Made by a program: the position numbers and the translations under genes
Origin: Bidens hawaiensis
Lineage: Eukaryota; Streptophyta; Magnoliopsida; Asterales; Asteraceae
Length of the DNA stretch: 64,000 nucleotides
Reading direction: 5' to 3'
Assembly: GCA_021521415.1 (NCBI GenBank)
Contig: JAIQDT010007370.1
Location: forward strand, 1 to 64,000
Notes under the pieces: model-generated
Seen by the model: the letters and a program-made list of their open reading frames with translations, nothing else
Database searches by the model: none
What the model was told of the DNA's origin: nothing
Shown here: in pieces, positions 11,991-23,240 of the stretch
How the letters are laid out: the number at the start of each line of letters is the position of its first letter
How positions within the stretch are numbered: the stretch's first letter is position 1

Positions 11991-12829
11991 CTTCAACTTG
12001 TAACTGGAATAGAAAAAAAATTATTTATACAGAAACTGAAATTGAACCCAATATGAAAACAATAAACCTAAATCCGATGCAAACTCAATTGATCATTGTT
12101 TGCCCTTTGTTAATCAAAATTGATAGAGGGCTTTTGTTCTCCTATGAAATCCAATCCATATGCATGTAACAATTACTTATTTTGGGTTTGAATTGAAAGG
12201 GAATGACGAGTTAGGTTTTACGGCTTGATCATGCAATAAAAAACGATCGAGCACAGCTTTAAGGTGGAATTTATTGATGGTTTTAGTTTGAGATGAAGCA
12301 AGGATGGTGTGGGACTCGTTTATTGCATTATAATCAAGTATTTGTAGGCTAACAAGTTTAATTTCATTCTGCGTTCATTGTTAATGAGAAATTGATTGAA
12401 TTGATTCAATTAGTTGGCAATTGCTCGATGTTTACCAGGTTTATGATGTGTGTTGGTTATGTAACAATCAAATTTTGTGATTTATGGGTCAAATGGAATC
12501 AGAAATAGAAATGAGGGGGAGGGGGTGTCGGTGGTGACGGGGAAGAAGGGAAAAAAGAGGGAAAAAGTTTAGGTATTTTGTAAAATGGTCCCTTGTGTTT
12601 GGCTTGTTGATCAATAAGGGTAAGATTATGGTTAAAGGGGTTTAACTGCACTTGTACGATAATTGATAGGTCATGTTAACTAATGACAAATTGAGTGACG
12701 TGTAAAGACAAAATAAAATAATAAAATAAATTCAAAGATTCTTATTGATTACAAGAATCCGATTACAAATGGGTAATAAAAATGAATACAAATATTAATT
12801 CGAATATGACGAATGTCACAGCATTCTCA

Positions 12830-13677
12830 ACTTTTTGAAAATTCTGTCCCAAAATTAGGAATTAACATTCTAGCAAAAAGATACGGATACTTAGCCTTCA
12901 TTTGGTCTTCATGCACCCTAGTGAATTCCGTACCGCGCTTAGATTCCCAACGAACCTTGACCAAAGGGATTCGGCTACGCTTGCTTTCCTTATCCATTCA
13001 ATCCATTATTTCTAACGGTCTCTCAACGAAGTGCATTTTCTTTTAAATACGTACTTTGTCGAGAGGGATTTGAAGGTTCTCATCGGCTAGACAATTTCGA
13101 AGATTCAAAACATGAAACATCAGATGAATGCCTTGAAGCTCTTGCGGAAGCTCGAGTCTATAGGCCACATCTTCGACCCTGTCGAGGATCTTAAATGGGC
13201 CAACAAAACGGAGTGCTAGTTTACCTTTTAAACCGAATCGGGCTACCCCTTTCCAAGGTGAGACCTTGAGAAAGACAAGGTTGCCGAATTCGAAATCTAA
13301 GGGTCGTCACCACTTATCAGCGTAAGACTTTTGGTGACTTCTAGCATCGAGCAGATTATTACGGATTTGAGTGATTTTTTCGGTGGTATCTTGTACCATT
13401 TCGGGTCCGGTCAGTTGGGCTTCACCGATCTTGTTCCAAAAAATAGAGGAACAACATTTACGGCCATAGAGTGCTTCGACAAGAGCCATTTTGATACTCG
13501 AACGGTAACTTTTATTGTACGAAAATTCAACCAACGGAATATGAGTATCCCAATTACCACCAAAATCAAGAACACAAGTTCATAGCATATCCACAAGGGT
13601 TTGAATCGTTCGTTCATATTGACCATCCGTTTGAGGATGATAAGCGGTGCTAAGATCTAGACGGGTTCCCAAAGTGG
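12830..13677 (-). pseudogene. Gypsy integrase, C-terminal part (broken)
   Basis: Continuation of the integrase that is interrupted by the insertion at 13683-20465. Read on the minus strand with frame changes it gives LVEFSYNKSYRSSIKMA, EALYGRKCCSS, QLTGPEMVQDTTEKI, QKSYADKW, then the GPFKILDRVEDVAYRLELP segment, FHVLNLRNCLADE and VRWESKRGTEFT..EDQMKAKYPYLF, the usual carboxy end of chromovirus integrases. The catalytic-core glutamate region lies near 13640. Frame shifts near 13530 and a stop near 13045 show inactivity. It belongs with the pieces at 20471-22263. Confidence 0.85.
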
Positions 13678-13682
13678 TTTGA
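13678..13682. repeat. Target site duplication TTTGA (left)
   Basis: Identical to 20466-20470; together they bound the inserted retroelement 13683-20465. Removing the element and one copy rejoins the integrase reading ..WKSLQ / [15 protein letters not shown]. Confidence 0.9.
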
Positions 13683-14270
13683 TGTAAGACCCCGAATCCC
13701 GGGAATCCTACAGTTGGTAATCACTCCACAAATTCACAAAAATTTAAAACCAAACGATTCTTTGTATTTAAAACAAGTTCAGAGTAAATAACAGCGGAAA
13801 AGTTTAAGTATTAAAAATCCCAAAACACGGGTACAGGTGTCCAAAATCAATTGTAAATAAAATATTCGTTTTATTTGAAATCTTCATCTCATTAAAATCG
13901 TTTCAGAGTAGTAAACAGCGGAATAGATAACATCAAAATTCCCAAAACCCGGGAAGGTGACCAAAATCCAAAATTTAAATACTTATGGTAATAATTTAAA
14001 AGAAACAGTTTGCGTTATTAATTCTTCGACTAGACGTGCCTTCAACCGTCCGAGTAGTCTCTAGCACGTCCAAGCGGAAATCTCTAATCCTCAACCTGAA
14101 AGTCAATCTAACATACACACAAAGTCAGCTTGAGCTGAGTGAGTTCAAGTTTTCATAAACAATAATTCATACTTTATTTCAAAACTATAGTTATAAACAA
14201 TAGAGAATGTATAAATAAAATAAATTATATATAATTCACCAAGTAATACAATCATCGTCGAACACACGTA

Positions 14271-14758
14271 CACGGGCCTCTCCACCACGAGTCAAGACTC
14301 GAGTAATATATTTGACCCGGACGCGGTAAGACCTAAGCATGTAACACGAGCCTCTCCACCACGAGTCAAACCCGAGTAATATATTTGACTCGGTCACAGC
14401 TTATACATCCGAGCACGAGATACGGGCCTCTCCACCACGGGTACAACCCGAGTAATATATTTGACCCGATCTCGGCTCATACATCCAAGCACGGGGTACG
14501 GGCCTCTTCACCACGGGTGCAACCCGAGTAATATATTTGACCCGATCCCGGCTCATACATCCAAGCACGTAATACGGGCCTCCTCAGCCCGGGTCTTCCC
14601 CAAGTAATATATTTGACCCGATCACGGCTCAACATCAACAGGCCTGTTCACCACGGGATTTTAAAACCCATGTAATATATTTGACCCGCCAAAATGATGA
14701 TCACGTCACACGGGCCTCTCCACCACGGGTACAACCCGAGTAATATATTTGACCCGGC
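14271..14758. repeat. Seven-unit minisatellite with the core TAATATATTTGACCCG
   Basis: Units of about 65-77 bp, each with ACGGGCCTCTCCACCACGGG, a short variable stretch, CCCGAGTAATATATTTGACCCG, then a variable spacer. CGGGT and ACCCG within a unit can pair. The same array occurs at 18001-18489 and, reversed, with six units at 63134-63550. Confidence 0.9.
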
Positions 14759-14918
14759 CATGAATCACCATGCACTCACACATCAATAAGCCTACATACA
14801 TCATTCTTAGTCACGAGAAACTAAATATCATTACACAATCGTAGGCCATAAGGTACACATCCTCATACGTACATACATACCTCCATATATACATACATAT
14901 ATATATATATATTCCTAC

Positions 14919-14950
<32 letters not shown>

Positions 14951-15378
14951 CATCCCATACGGGAACTAAGTAGATAGGTCTACTCATATTCAATTACTAC
15001 CAAGTCTGCTAACGTCCTCGAGTCTAGACCATCAATAGTGTATGTAACCTTAAGGACACAAGACCATGAACGAGTCTAAAATATCCTAAGGCATATAAAA
15101 TAATTCAAATATAGCTTTCAAAATGCACCATCACGAGCGAGACCATGTAAAACTATTCAAATCATTGAAACGAGTAAAATCGTTTAAAATTGTATTTCGG
15201 TGTGTATGCTAGCCCAAAACGTAAAAGAGTAAAAAGGGCATCATGAACTCACCTGGAATCGATCGAACACCTGTAACGAGCTAGGAAATCCCTAAGTGCA
15301 CACTCACAAGTAAGGGCCTGTAAATTATACACAACGCGTTACTAATCTAGACCGCAAGAACACACTTGCCTAATGGGC

Positions 15379-15586
15379 CGCCCAAGCCCAACACTTTGGC
15401 CCAAGGCCCAGCAACTTGGCCCAAGGCCCAACACTTTGGCCCGAGGCCCAACAACTTGGCCCGAGGCCCAACCACTTGCCCCGAGGCACAACCACTTGGC
15501 GCATGGCCCAACACTTGGCCCGAGGCCCAAAACTTGGCCCTAGGCCCAACACTTGGCCCGAGGCCCAAAGCTTGGCCCGAGGCCCC
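15379..15586. repeat. GGCCCAA-type minisatellite (about 20-bp units)
   Basis: About ten tandem units of the form ACTTGGCCCRAGGCCCAAC. Homologous arrays lie at 19097-19286 (fewer units) and, reversed, at about 62431-62616. GGCC palindromes are frequent. Long frames on both strands here are repeat artefacts. Confidence 0.9.
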
Positions 15587-16762
15587 TAAACCTTTCAACT
15601 AACCAAAACCACCGATTAAGCCTAAAACGAACTTGTTGATTAATAACGAGTAAAACGTGCAGATTTTAGCATGCGAAGATGCATTTAATTACATAGGATA
15701 ACCTTTGAATTAAATTATTAAATTTTTACCAGACTTTAATAAATGTCTTAGGTTTATAAAAATATTTTTATTATATTTTTCTAATAGACCCAAAAATCAT
15801 AAAAATTCTTCCAATACAGAAAGGTATGTGCAGCTATTTCAGCGCGCAACAAAATGGTTTTATTTTTATAAAATTCATTACAGAACCAAATTAAACGATT
15901 CCAATTGGGTTTGGTTTCTAACTCAAAACAATAACTCCCAGAAGTGGAACCAACCAATTTGGACTTTTCGAAAAAAGGTTATGATGTCGGGAAGACAGAC
16001 CAGAATCTGTCATCCCGCATCAGTTTTGACACTCGATTTTATATATTCATAAAAACTATTCAAATCTCGTCAAAAAATTACGTATTATACCTTTCTGGAG
16101 ACTAGACTCAAAGTAAAACATCATGGAATCAAGAATCGATCAAAAACAGTGGATTAACATCGTGTTACAGACCCTACAATAAACATATACGAATCTGTCA
16201 GCAAGCTGTTATCATCAAAACTCAATCTTAACGACCAATAAGCGCGTTAATATAATCAATTAAGGTGTAAAAGACATGGGGAATCATAAAACCGACCTTG
16301 AATTGAAGTTTTCACGGCTGAAACTTGGCTGGGCAGAAGAAAAACGAGCAGGGGGGGGGTCCAGGTCCGACGGCTGCAAATAGGTTTAGGGTTTGAGTTT
16401 TCTTTTGTTTTATGATATAAAATAGTTACATCCAAGTCCCTCAAAATTGAAGTATGTAGCAACTTGGGTGGAAAGTTAAGTGAGAACGTTTACGAGGTTT
16501 GCAAGGAGCTCCCGGGAGAATGCCGGGTCAAGCCCGATAAATATACAAACTCTACAACGTGCATGCCGATAAACGAAAATGTCGGGTGCTACATAATAGT
16601 ATAATACTTTAAGTCGTAAGAGGAGATGTTTTGGGAAAAAAGGATGGACAAACGGACTTTTAAAACGTATTATAAGGCTCTATATTAGAAAGATGAAACC
16701 CCGGCTTTTTGACCAACATTTATAAACGATCGAGCCAATTAACGAAATTTACGGGCGTTACA

Positions 16763-16780
16763 AGTCCACCCTCCTTACAA
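16763..16780 (-). promoter_or_regulatory. Polypurine tract of the LARD-like element
   Basis: Minus strand ATTGTAAGGAGGGTGGACT immediately before the 3' LTR, preceded by GGATTCGGGGACGAATCCC as in gypsy elements. It would prime plus-strand DNA. Confidence 0.7.
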
Positions 16781-17392
16781 TGGGATTCGTCCCCGAATCC
16801 CATCGCAATAGGAACGGATGCGGATGGAGACGAAACCTAATCATCTAATCGCACAAGGGGACGATAGGGACAAAACCTTTACTAGCACCTGAGTCAAACA
16901 GAAACGAGGCTTAAAGCTCAACAAGTAGTAAGGAAACCTAAAGTGATAGTATGCTAAGCCTCAGCTAACCAATTACACGCAAAGCGTTCGAGAGGATAAG
17001 AAATGAACGGGAGAATTTAAGGAACGAGAGGAACTTTAACGCTAATGACACGAGCATTAGTCATATCCTATCCCTACAAAGACAGAACCCTAACACAGTC
17101 AAGCACAAGTAGCGTTTAGAACATGGTAGGTAACGGTAAACTGCTAATAACGTTGATCAAGTGTTATTAATTGTTTACTTTACCCGCCCATCCTAAGCAC
17201 CCCTTGCCCCTAACCATATTAGCATACTATCTAACACGTAATCAATTATAGACATAATGAAATTCTAAAACTTATAAGAATGACTAAACAATTAAAATTA
17301 CCTCTTGACGTGCAGCTACTCGCGGTTGGCATTTCTAGTCTTTTCTTTTACAGTTCGAGTCCAAGCATTCGGGAATGCTCGGATCCCTCGAA
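16781..17392 (-). other. Non-coding interior of the LARD-like element
   Basis: About 610 bp between primer-binding site and polypurine tract. No open frame or protein similarity is seen on either strand. Confidence 0.7.
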
Positions 17393-17410
17393 CCATGGCT
17401 CTGATACCAA
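17393..17410 (-). promoter_or_regulatory. Primer-binding site (initiator Met-tRNA type)
   Basis: Minus strand TTGGTATCAGAGCCATGG starting two bases after the 5' LTR end at 17413, matching the TGGTATCAGAGC type of plant retroelements. Confidence 0.85.
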
Positions 17411-17412
17411 CT

Positions 17413-20400
17413 TGTAAGACCCCGAATCCCGGGAATCCTACAGTTGTTAATCACGTCTACAAATTCACAAAAATTTAAAACCAAACGATTCTTTGTATTT
17501 AAAACAAGTTCAGAGTAAATAACAGCGGAAAAGTTTAAGTATTAAAAATCCCAAAACACGGGTACAGGTGTCCAAAATCAATTGTAAATAAAATATTCGT
17601 TTTATTTGAAATCTTCAACTCATTAAAATCGTTTCAGAGTAGTAAACAGCGGAATAGATAACATCAAAATTCCCAAAACCCGGGAAGGTGACCAAAATCC
17701 AAAATTTAAATACTTATGGTAATAATTTAAAAGAAACAGTTTGCGTTATTAATTCTTCGACTAGATGTGCCTTCAACCGTCCGAGTAGTCTCTAGCACGT
17801 CCAAGCGGAAATCTCTAATCCTCAACCTGAAAGTCAATCTAACATACACACAAAGTCAGCTTGAGCTGAGTGAGTTCAAGTTTTCATAAACAAAAATTCA
17901 TACTTTATTTCAAAGCTATAGTTATAAACAATAGAGAAGGTATAAATAAAATAAATTATATATAATTCACCAAGTAATACAATCATCGTCGAACACACGT
18001 ACACGGGCCTCTCCACCACGAGTCAAGACTCGAGTAATATATTTGACCCGGACGCGGTAAGACCTAAGCATGTGACACGAGCCTCTCCACCACGAGTCAA
18101 ACCCGAGTAATATATTTGACTCGGTCACAGCTTATACATCCGAGCACGAGATACGGGCCTCTCCACCACGGGTACAACCCGAGTAATATATTTGACCCGA
18201 TCTCGGCTCATACATCCAAGCACGGGGTACGGGCCTCTTCACCACGGGTGCAACCCGAGTAATATATTTGACCCGATCCCGGCTCATACATCCAAGCACG
18301 TAATACGGACCTCCTCACCCCGGGTCTTCCCCAAGTAATATATTTGACCCGATCACGACTCAACATCAACAGGCCTCTTCACCACGGGATTTTAAAACCC
18401 ATGTAATAAATTTGACCCGCCAAAATGATGATCACGTCACACGGGCCTCTCCACCACGGGTACAACCCGAGTAATATATTTGACCCGGCCATGAATCACC
18501 ATGCACTCACACATCAATAAGCCTACATACATCATTCTTAGTCACGAGAAACTAAATATCATTACACAATCGTAGGCCATAAGGTACACATCCTCATACG
18601 TACATACATACCTCCATATATACATACATATATATATATTCCTACATAAATATATATATATATATATCATCCCATACGGGAACTAAGTAGATAGGTCTAC
18701 TCATATTCAATTACTACCAAGTCTGCTAACGTCCTCGAGTCTAGACCATCAATAGTGTATGTAACCTTAAGGACACAAGACCATGAACGAGTCTAAAATA
18801 TCCTAAGGCATATAAAATAATTCAAATATAGCTTTCAAAATGCACCATCACGAGCGAGACCATGTAAAACTATTCAAATCATTGTAACGAGTAAAATCGT
18901 TTAAAATTGTATTTCGGTGTGTATGCTAGCCCAAAACGTAAAAGAGTAAAAAGGGCATCATGAACTCACCTAGAATCGATCGAACAACTGTAACGAGCTA
19001 GGAAATCCCTAAGTGCACACTCACAAGTAAGGGCCTGTAAATTATACACAACACGTTACTAATCTAGACCGCAAGGACACACTTGCCTAATGGGCCGCCC
19101 AAGCCCAACACTTTGGCCCAAGGCCCAACAACTTAGCCCAAGGCCCAACACTTTGGCCCGAGGCCCAACAACTTGGCCTGAGGCCCAACCACTTGCCCCG
19201 AGGCCCAACCACTTGGCCTGAGGCCCAAAACTTGGCCCAAGGCCCAACACTTTGGCTCGAGGCCCAACACTTGGCCCGAGGCCCCTAAAACCTTTCAACT
19301 AACCAAAACCACCGTTTAAGCCTAAAACGAACTTGTTGATTAATAACGAGTAAAACGTGCAGATTTTAGCATGCGAAGATGCATTTAATTACATAGGATA
19401 ACCTTTGAATTAAATTATTAAATTTTTACCAGACTTTAATAAATGTCTTAGGTTTATAAAAATATTTTTATTATATTTTTCTATTTGACCCAAAAATCAT
19501 AAAAATTCTTCCAATACAGAAAGGTATGTGCAGCTATTTCAGCGCGCAACAAAATGGTTTTATTTTTATAAAATTCATTACCGAACCAAATTAAACGATT
19601 CCAATTGGGTTTGGTTCCTAACTCAAAATAATAACTCCCAGAAGTGGAACCAACCAATTTTGACTTGTCAAAAAAAGGTTATGACGTCGGGAAGACAGAC
19701 CAGAATCCGTCATCCCGCATCAGCTTTGACACTCGATTTTATATATTCATAAAAACTATTCAAATCTAGTCCAAAAATTACGTATTATACCTTTCTTGAA
19801 ACTAGACTCAAAGTAGAACATCATGGAATCAAGAATCGATCAAAAACAGTGGATTAACATCGCGTTACAGACCCTACAATAAACATGTACGAATCTGTCA
19901 GCAAGCTGTTATCATCAAAACTCAATCTTAACGACCAATAAGCGCGTTAATATGATCAATTAAGGTGTAAAAGACATGGGGAATCATAAAACCGACCTTG
20001 AATTGAAGTTTTCATGGCTGAAACTTGGCTGGGCAGAAGAAAAACGAGCAGGGGGGGGGGGGTCCAGGTCCGACGGCTGCAAATAGGTTTAGGGTTTGAG
20101 TTTTCTTTTGTTTTATGATATAAAATAGTTACATCCAAGTCCCTCAAAATTGAAGTATGTAGCAACTTGGGTGGAAAGTTAAGTGAGAACGTTTACGAGG
20201 TTTGCAAGGAGCTCCCGGGAGAATGCCGGGTCAAGCCCGATAAATATACAAACTCTACAACGTGCATGCCGATAAACGAAAATGTCGGGTGCTACATACT
20301 AGTATAATACTTTAAGTCGTAAGAGGAGACGTTTTGGGAAAAAAGGATGGACAAACGGACTTTTAAAACGTATTACAAGGCTCTAAATTAGAAAGATGAA

Positions 20401-20465
20401 ACCCCGGCTTTTTGACCAACATTTATAAACGATCGAGCCAATTAACCAAATTTACGGGCGTTACA
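17413..20465 (-). repeat. 5' LTR of the LARD-like element
   Basis: 3053 bp, nearly identical to 13683-16762. Visible differences: a shorter AT run near 18625-18667, fewer GGCCCAA units (19097-19286), a G12 instead of G9 run near 20051, and scattered single-base changes. Confidence 0.9.
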
Positions 20466-20470
20466 TTTGA
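20466..20470. repeat. Target site duplication TTTGA (right)
   Basis: Matches 13678-13682 exactly. Confidence 0.9.
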
Positions 20471-21104
20471 AGCGACTTCCAAAAGTTGGAAACAAAACGA
20501 CCATCACGGTCAGATATAATACTCAAAGGTATACCATGGCGACAAACGAATTCATTAACATAAATTTGAGCGAGCTGATCGATTGGAAGTTTTTCCCGAA
20601 TGGGAATGAAATGGGTTGACTTGGTTAATCGATCGAAGATTATCCAAATACTATCATGTTGCCTCTTGGTGGTTGGAAGTTTTGTGATAGAGTCCATCGT
20701 AATATTCTCCCACTTCCAAACTGGAATGAATGGTTGCACGAGCAAACCCGATGGCTTTTGATGCTCGGCTTTTACCTTAGCACATGCTAGACATTTTCCG
20801 ACATAGATCGTGATATCTTTCTTCATGCTGGGCCACCAGAAAGTAGTTTGAAGGTCGAAATACATCTTATCCGCACCGAGGTGGATAAAATATCGTGACT
20901 TGTGAGCTTCGTCCATTATAGACGATTGAGAAAATAGAGTAAACCATCACGCTTGGTTTCAAGTTGGAGCTCAGCACCACAAGACATCTCTTCGTACATG
21001 TTGCCTTCGGTTACGGAGATGTGTTGGGCCTCAAAGATACGTAGCTTAAGATCAGTTAAATAACAATGCTTTGAAGGATAATTCTCTTGACATGGGTTTT
21101 GCAA
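20471..21104 (-). pseudogene. Gypsy integrase, zinc-binding and core part (broken)
   Basis: Minus-strand frame from 20916: MDEAHKSRYFIHLGADKMY, a CLACAKVKAEHQKPSG zinc-binding segment, then the DDE core with the first aspartate in ITMDSITKLP and the second in IISDRDGRFVSNFWKSLQ. It ends where the LARD-like element inserted; the glutamate region is on the far side near 13640. The upstream part to 21104 is in another frame. The intact enzyme would integrate the element's cDNA. Confidence 0.9.
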
Positions 21105-21109
21105 CTAAG

Positions 21110-21535
21110 GGCATCAGCCACTACGTTTGCTTTACCAGGATGGTAACGTATTTCACAAACGTAGTCGCTAAGGAGTTCGGCCCATCGTAGTTGCCTCATG
21201 TTTAGGTCTTTTTGGTCAAAAATATGTTAGAGGCTATTGTAGTCAGTAAATATCACGCATTTTGTTCCATACAAATAGTCTCTCCAATTTTTCAACGCGA
21301 ATACAACAACACCAAGCTCAATGTCGTGTGTCGTATAATTTTTTTTCACGAACCTTAAGTTGTCGTGACGCATAGGCGATATCCTGGCCTCGTTGCATGA
21401 GAACGCAACTGAAACCTTGATTTGTGGCATCACAACAGACAACAAAATCCTTGTTCCCTTCGGGAAGGGCTAGAACAGGAGCGTTGCAAAGCATACTCTT
21501 CAAGGTTTGAAAAGCTTCATCTTGCTTAGATCCCT
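21110..21535 (-). pseudogene. Gypsy RNase H domain (fragment)
   Basis: Minus strand: PVLALPEGNKDFVVCCDA, CVLMQRGQDIAYASRQLK, a DIELGVVVFALKNWRDYLYG segment and FTDYNSL retain the acidic residues of a Ty3-gypsy RNase H. A frameshift separates the two halves near 21330, and the tail toward the integrase resembles the ADALS segment but is out of frame. The reverse transcriptase that should precede it is absent. Confidence 0.85.
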
Positions 21536-21652
21536 ACTCATAAAGTTTACCCTTATGAGTTAAAGCGGTGAGAGTTGCATAGGAATGAGATCGAAAATTC
21601 CAAGTTGCATAGGAATGAGATCGATAGAAAAATCATAGTCGTTGAGATATTT
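21536..21652. other. Deletion junction with short duplications
   Basis: Where reverse transcriptase is missing there are two copies of GTTGCATAGGAATGAGATCGA (about 21577-21598 and 21605-21626). Nearby are two copies of GAGATATTTTTACCGTTCGCGA (about 21644-21665 and 21698-21719). Such repeats are typical scars of deletion with filler DNA. Confidence 0.6.
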
Positions 21653-21865
21653 TTACCGTTCGCGATTTAGGGTATAACCACAAATCACTAAATCAATCGA
21701 GATATTTTTACCGTTCGCGACTTCAACCATAAAAGGCTTTTCAAGTTTAGAAAGAGACGACAAAATCATAGGCTCAAAATCAAACAACACAAAACACATA
21801 TTGGCACCGGTATCAAATGAAATCGATGCATAAACATTATTAACCAAGAATTTACCTTTTACCAC
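21653..21865 (-). pseudogene. Gypsy aspartic protease fragment
   Basis: GKFLVNNVYASISFDTGAN carries the D-T-G active site, followed by SLSKLEKPFMVEVANGKNIS as in chromovirus proteases. The downstream end is lost at the deletion junction. The same strand and order as gag upstream and integrase downstream show one element. Confidence 0.8.
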
Positions 21866-21872
21866 ATTGTTG

Positions 21873-22263
21873 CTATGTTGAGCTTGACTTGCATTGATTA
21901 TGAATGCCTTCCCCCGAGGATTGGGACGGTTGGTGGAGCTTGAGTAGTCTAGGGTTGATTAGCTTGAACTCGTTGGACAACTTGGTTTTTCTATAAGCCG
22001 TGGAACTAGGGGATGACAAGCTTGAACTTGATAGGCTTGAGCAAGGTAAACAGGCGGAGCAAGCATTTGAACTTGATAGGCTTGAACAAGGTAAACAGGC
22101 GGAGCAAGCATTTGAACTTGATATGCGAGTCGAAGACACGCGTTGTGGAAATGATAAGAATCTCCGCAATTGAAACATGCTCGAGGGGTAGGTAAGATTG
22201 AGCGATAGGTTGAGCTTGAGTTAAAACACAGTTTTGGGAGTACATGGTGATTTGGTAAGCCAT
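21873..22263 (-). pseudogene. Gypsy gag C-terminal fragment with zinc knuckle
   Basis: Contains CFNCGDSYHFHNAC, a complete CX2CX4HX4C knuckle for RNA packaging, then an alanine/proline-poor repeat rich in AYQVQMLAPPVYL caused by a 57-bp duplicated DNA segment (two copies at about 22020-22130). The N-terminal capsid part is missing: the fragment abuts Athila-type sequence at about 22281. Confidence 0.75.
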
Positions 22264-22280
22264 TTTCCTTCATTTATTCC

Positions 22281-23240
22281 CGTTTTCACTTACTGGTCGT
22301 GCCGCCATTTTGCTTGATTCGCAACCTGCTGGAGCATTCACTATTTGGGAGGCGTTTCATACCGCTTTTTTGTAGAAATACTTCCCGCCCACCAAAGCAT
22401 CTCGTCTCCGAGATCAGATTCATTCTTTCCATGTGGAGTCGGACGAGCCGTACTATCAAGCTTGGGAGCGTTCTTCAGAGTTTACTGGCCCGTTGTTCAC
22501 AGCATGGTCTTACTCCGTAGGCCCTTGTTTAGAAGTTTTACAATGGGCTGACATATAAGACGCAGGCTCGTTTCGACACTACTGCTGGAGGTAACTTAAT
22601 GGATAAGAAAAATGTAGTTGAGTGTAATGAATTGTTTGAAAGTTTTGCTCAGTCCGAGTTTGCTAAAAAGCCACGTAACGGGAATCAAATCCTGTCACTA
22701 GTACACCCTCATCCGTCCGAGGTGTGCACCAAGTTAATCTGGATGCTAGTGTGGCTGCTGCCTTAGAGAGTCTAGCCAGTGAGATTAAAAAACCTAAGGC
22801 TAAGATAGATAAGTGTGAGTTGTGTAGAGGAGGGCATGGGACTTTAGATTGTCCATTGATGAGTCAGGAGCAGGTAGAGTTCATAGGAGCGCAAAATAGA
22901 GTTTCTAATACATTTAATGGTATTAATAATTCAAACTGGAACAATTATAAAAATAGTAACTATAATTCTAATTGGCGTTCTTCCGGTATACCCCCTGGTT
23001 TCCAACCAAGTTCAAATCTTAATTGGGGCAGCATCAATCATTTAGTGGGGATCAAAGTAGTCAAGGTGGGAGTAATGGGCCAGATCTGTATAATAAGTTG
23101 GATGAGATGATGCAGCAAATCATTACTAGAGATCAAGTTACTCAAAAGACTCTTGCTGAGCATGATATACTTCTTAAGAATCAACAATCAGCTATGCTCG
23201 ACATGCAAAGGACCGTAGGTGATATAGCCTGACGTTTAGA
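22281..23240 (+). pseudogene. Athila-like gag (broken)
   Basis: Across frames it reads GRAAILLDSQPAGAFTIWEA, KYFPPTKASRLRDQIHSFH, the FYNGL/GGNLMDKKN region, LFESFAQSEFAKKPRNG, then LDASVAAALESLASEIKKP and a CELCRGGHGTLDC knuckle, the order of plant Athila/Tat gag. Broken by an in-frame TAG near 22366, frameshifts near 22470-22560 and TGA at 23230. The N-terminal domain and 5' LTR are absent. Long Asn-rich linker at 22900-22990. Confidence 0.8.

Larger units (their letters stand above)
10128..12820 (-). mobile_element. 3' LTR of the Tekay-like gypsy element, with insertion
   Basis: On the minus strand the LTR begins TGTGACATTCGTCATATTCG at 12820, directly after a degenerate polypurine segment behind the integrase end (AATTTTGGGACAGAATTTT). 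It ends AACGGGGTGTTACA at 10128. Without the inserted Mutator-type element and its duplicated target (941 bp) the LTR would be about 1.75 kb. It holds a tRNA-like segment at 11918-11990. The start is well supported by context; the left end is the best matching TG..CA terminus, not proven. The partner 5' LTR is missing. Confidence 0.6.
13683..16762 (-). repeat. 3' LTR of the LARD-like element
   Basis: 3080 bp. In order from 13683: unique sequence, a seven-unit array (14271-14758), an (AT)n tract (about 14897-14950), a GGCCCAA minisatellite (15379-15586), and a G9 run (16351-16359). No coding content; frames over the minisatellite are artefacts. Confidence 0.9.
13683..20465 (-). mobile_element. 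Complete non-autonomous LTR retroelement with giant LTRs (LARD-like)
   Basis: Both LTRs (17413-20465 as 5', 13683-16762 as 3' in minus orientation) run TGTAACGCCCG...GGGGTCTTACA. They are nearly identical by eye, with length differences mainly in repeats. Orientation is set by a primer-binding site beside 17412 and a polypurine tract beside 16762. The target duplication TTTGA is perfect. The interior is only 650 bp and has no open frame, so replication would have to rely on proteins from another element; the integrated form sits in a dead gypsy integrase. LTR ends and style suggest a relation to gypsy elements (inference). LTRs near 3 kb around so short an interior are unusual. Confidence 0.9.

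Noticed and set aside
14271..14758. CRISPR-like array
   Set aside because: Regular repeats with variable spacers, but spacers are short, repeats are diverged, the context is a plant LTR and the array recurs in each LTR.
15342..15602. Overlapping G/P/A/W-rich open frames on both strands
   Set aside because: They are translations of the GGCCCAA minisatellite; the same appears at 19059-19298 and 62313-62654.
15828..16052. 74-residue frame also found at 19528-19752
   Set aside because: Duplicated only because both lie in LTRs; on the strand opposite to element transcription, no domain.
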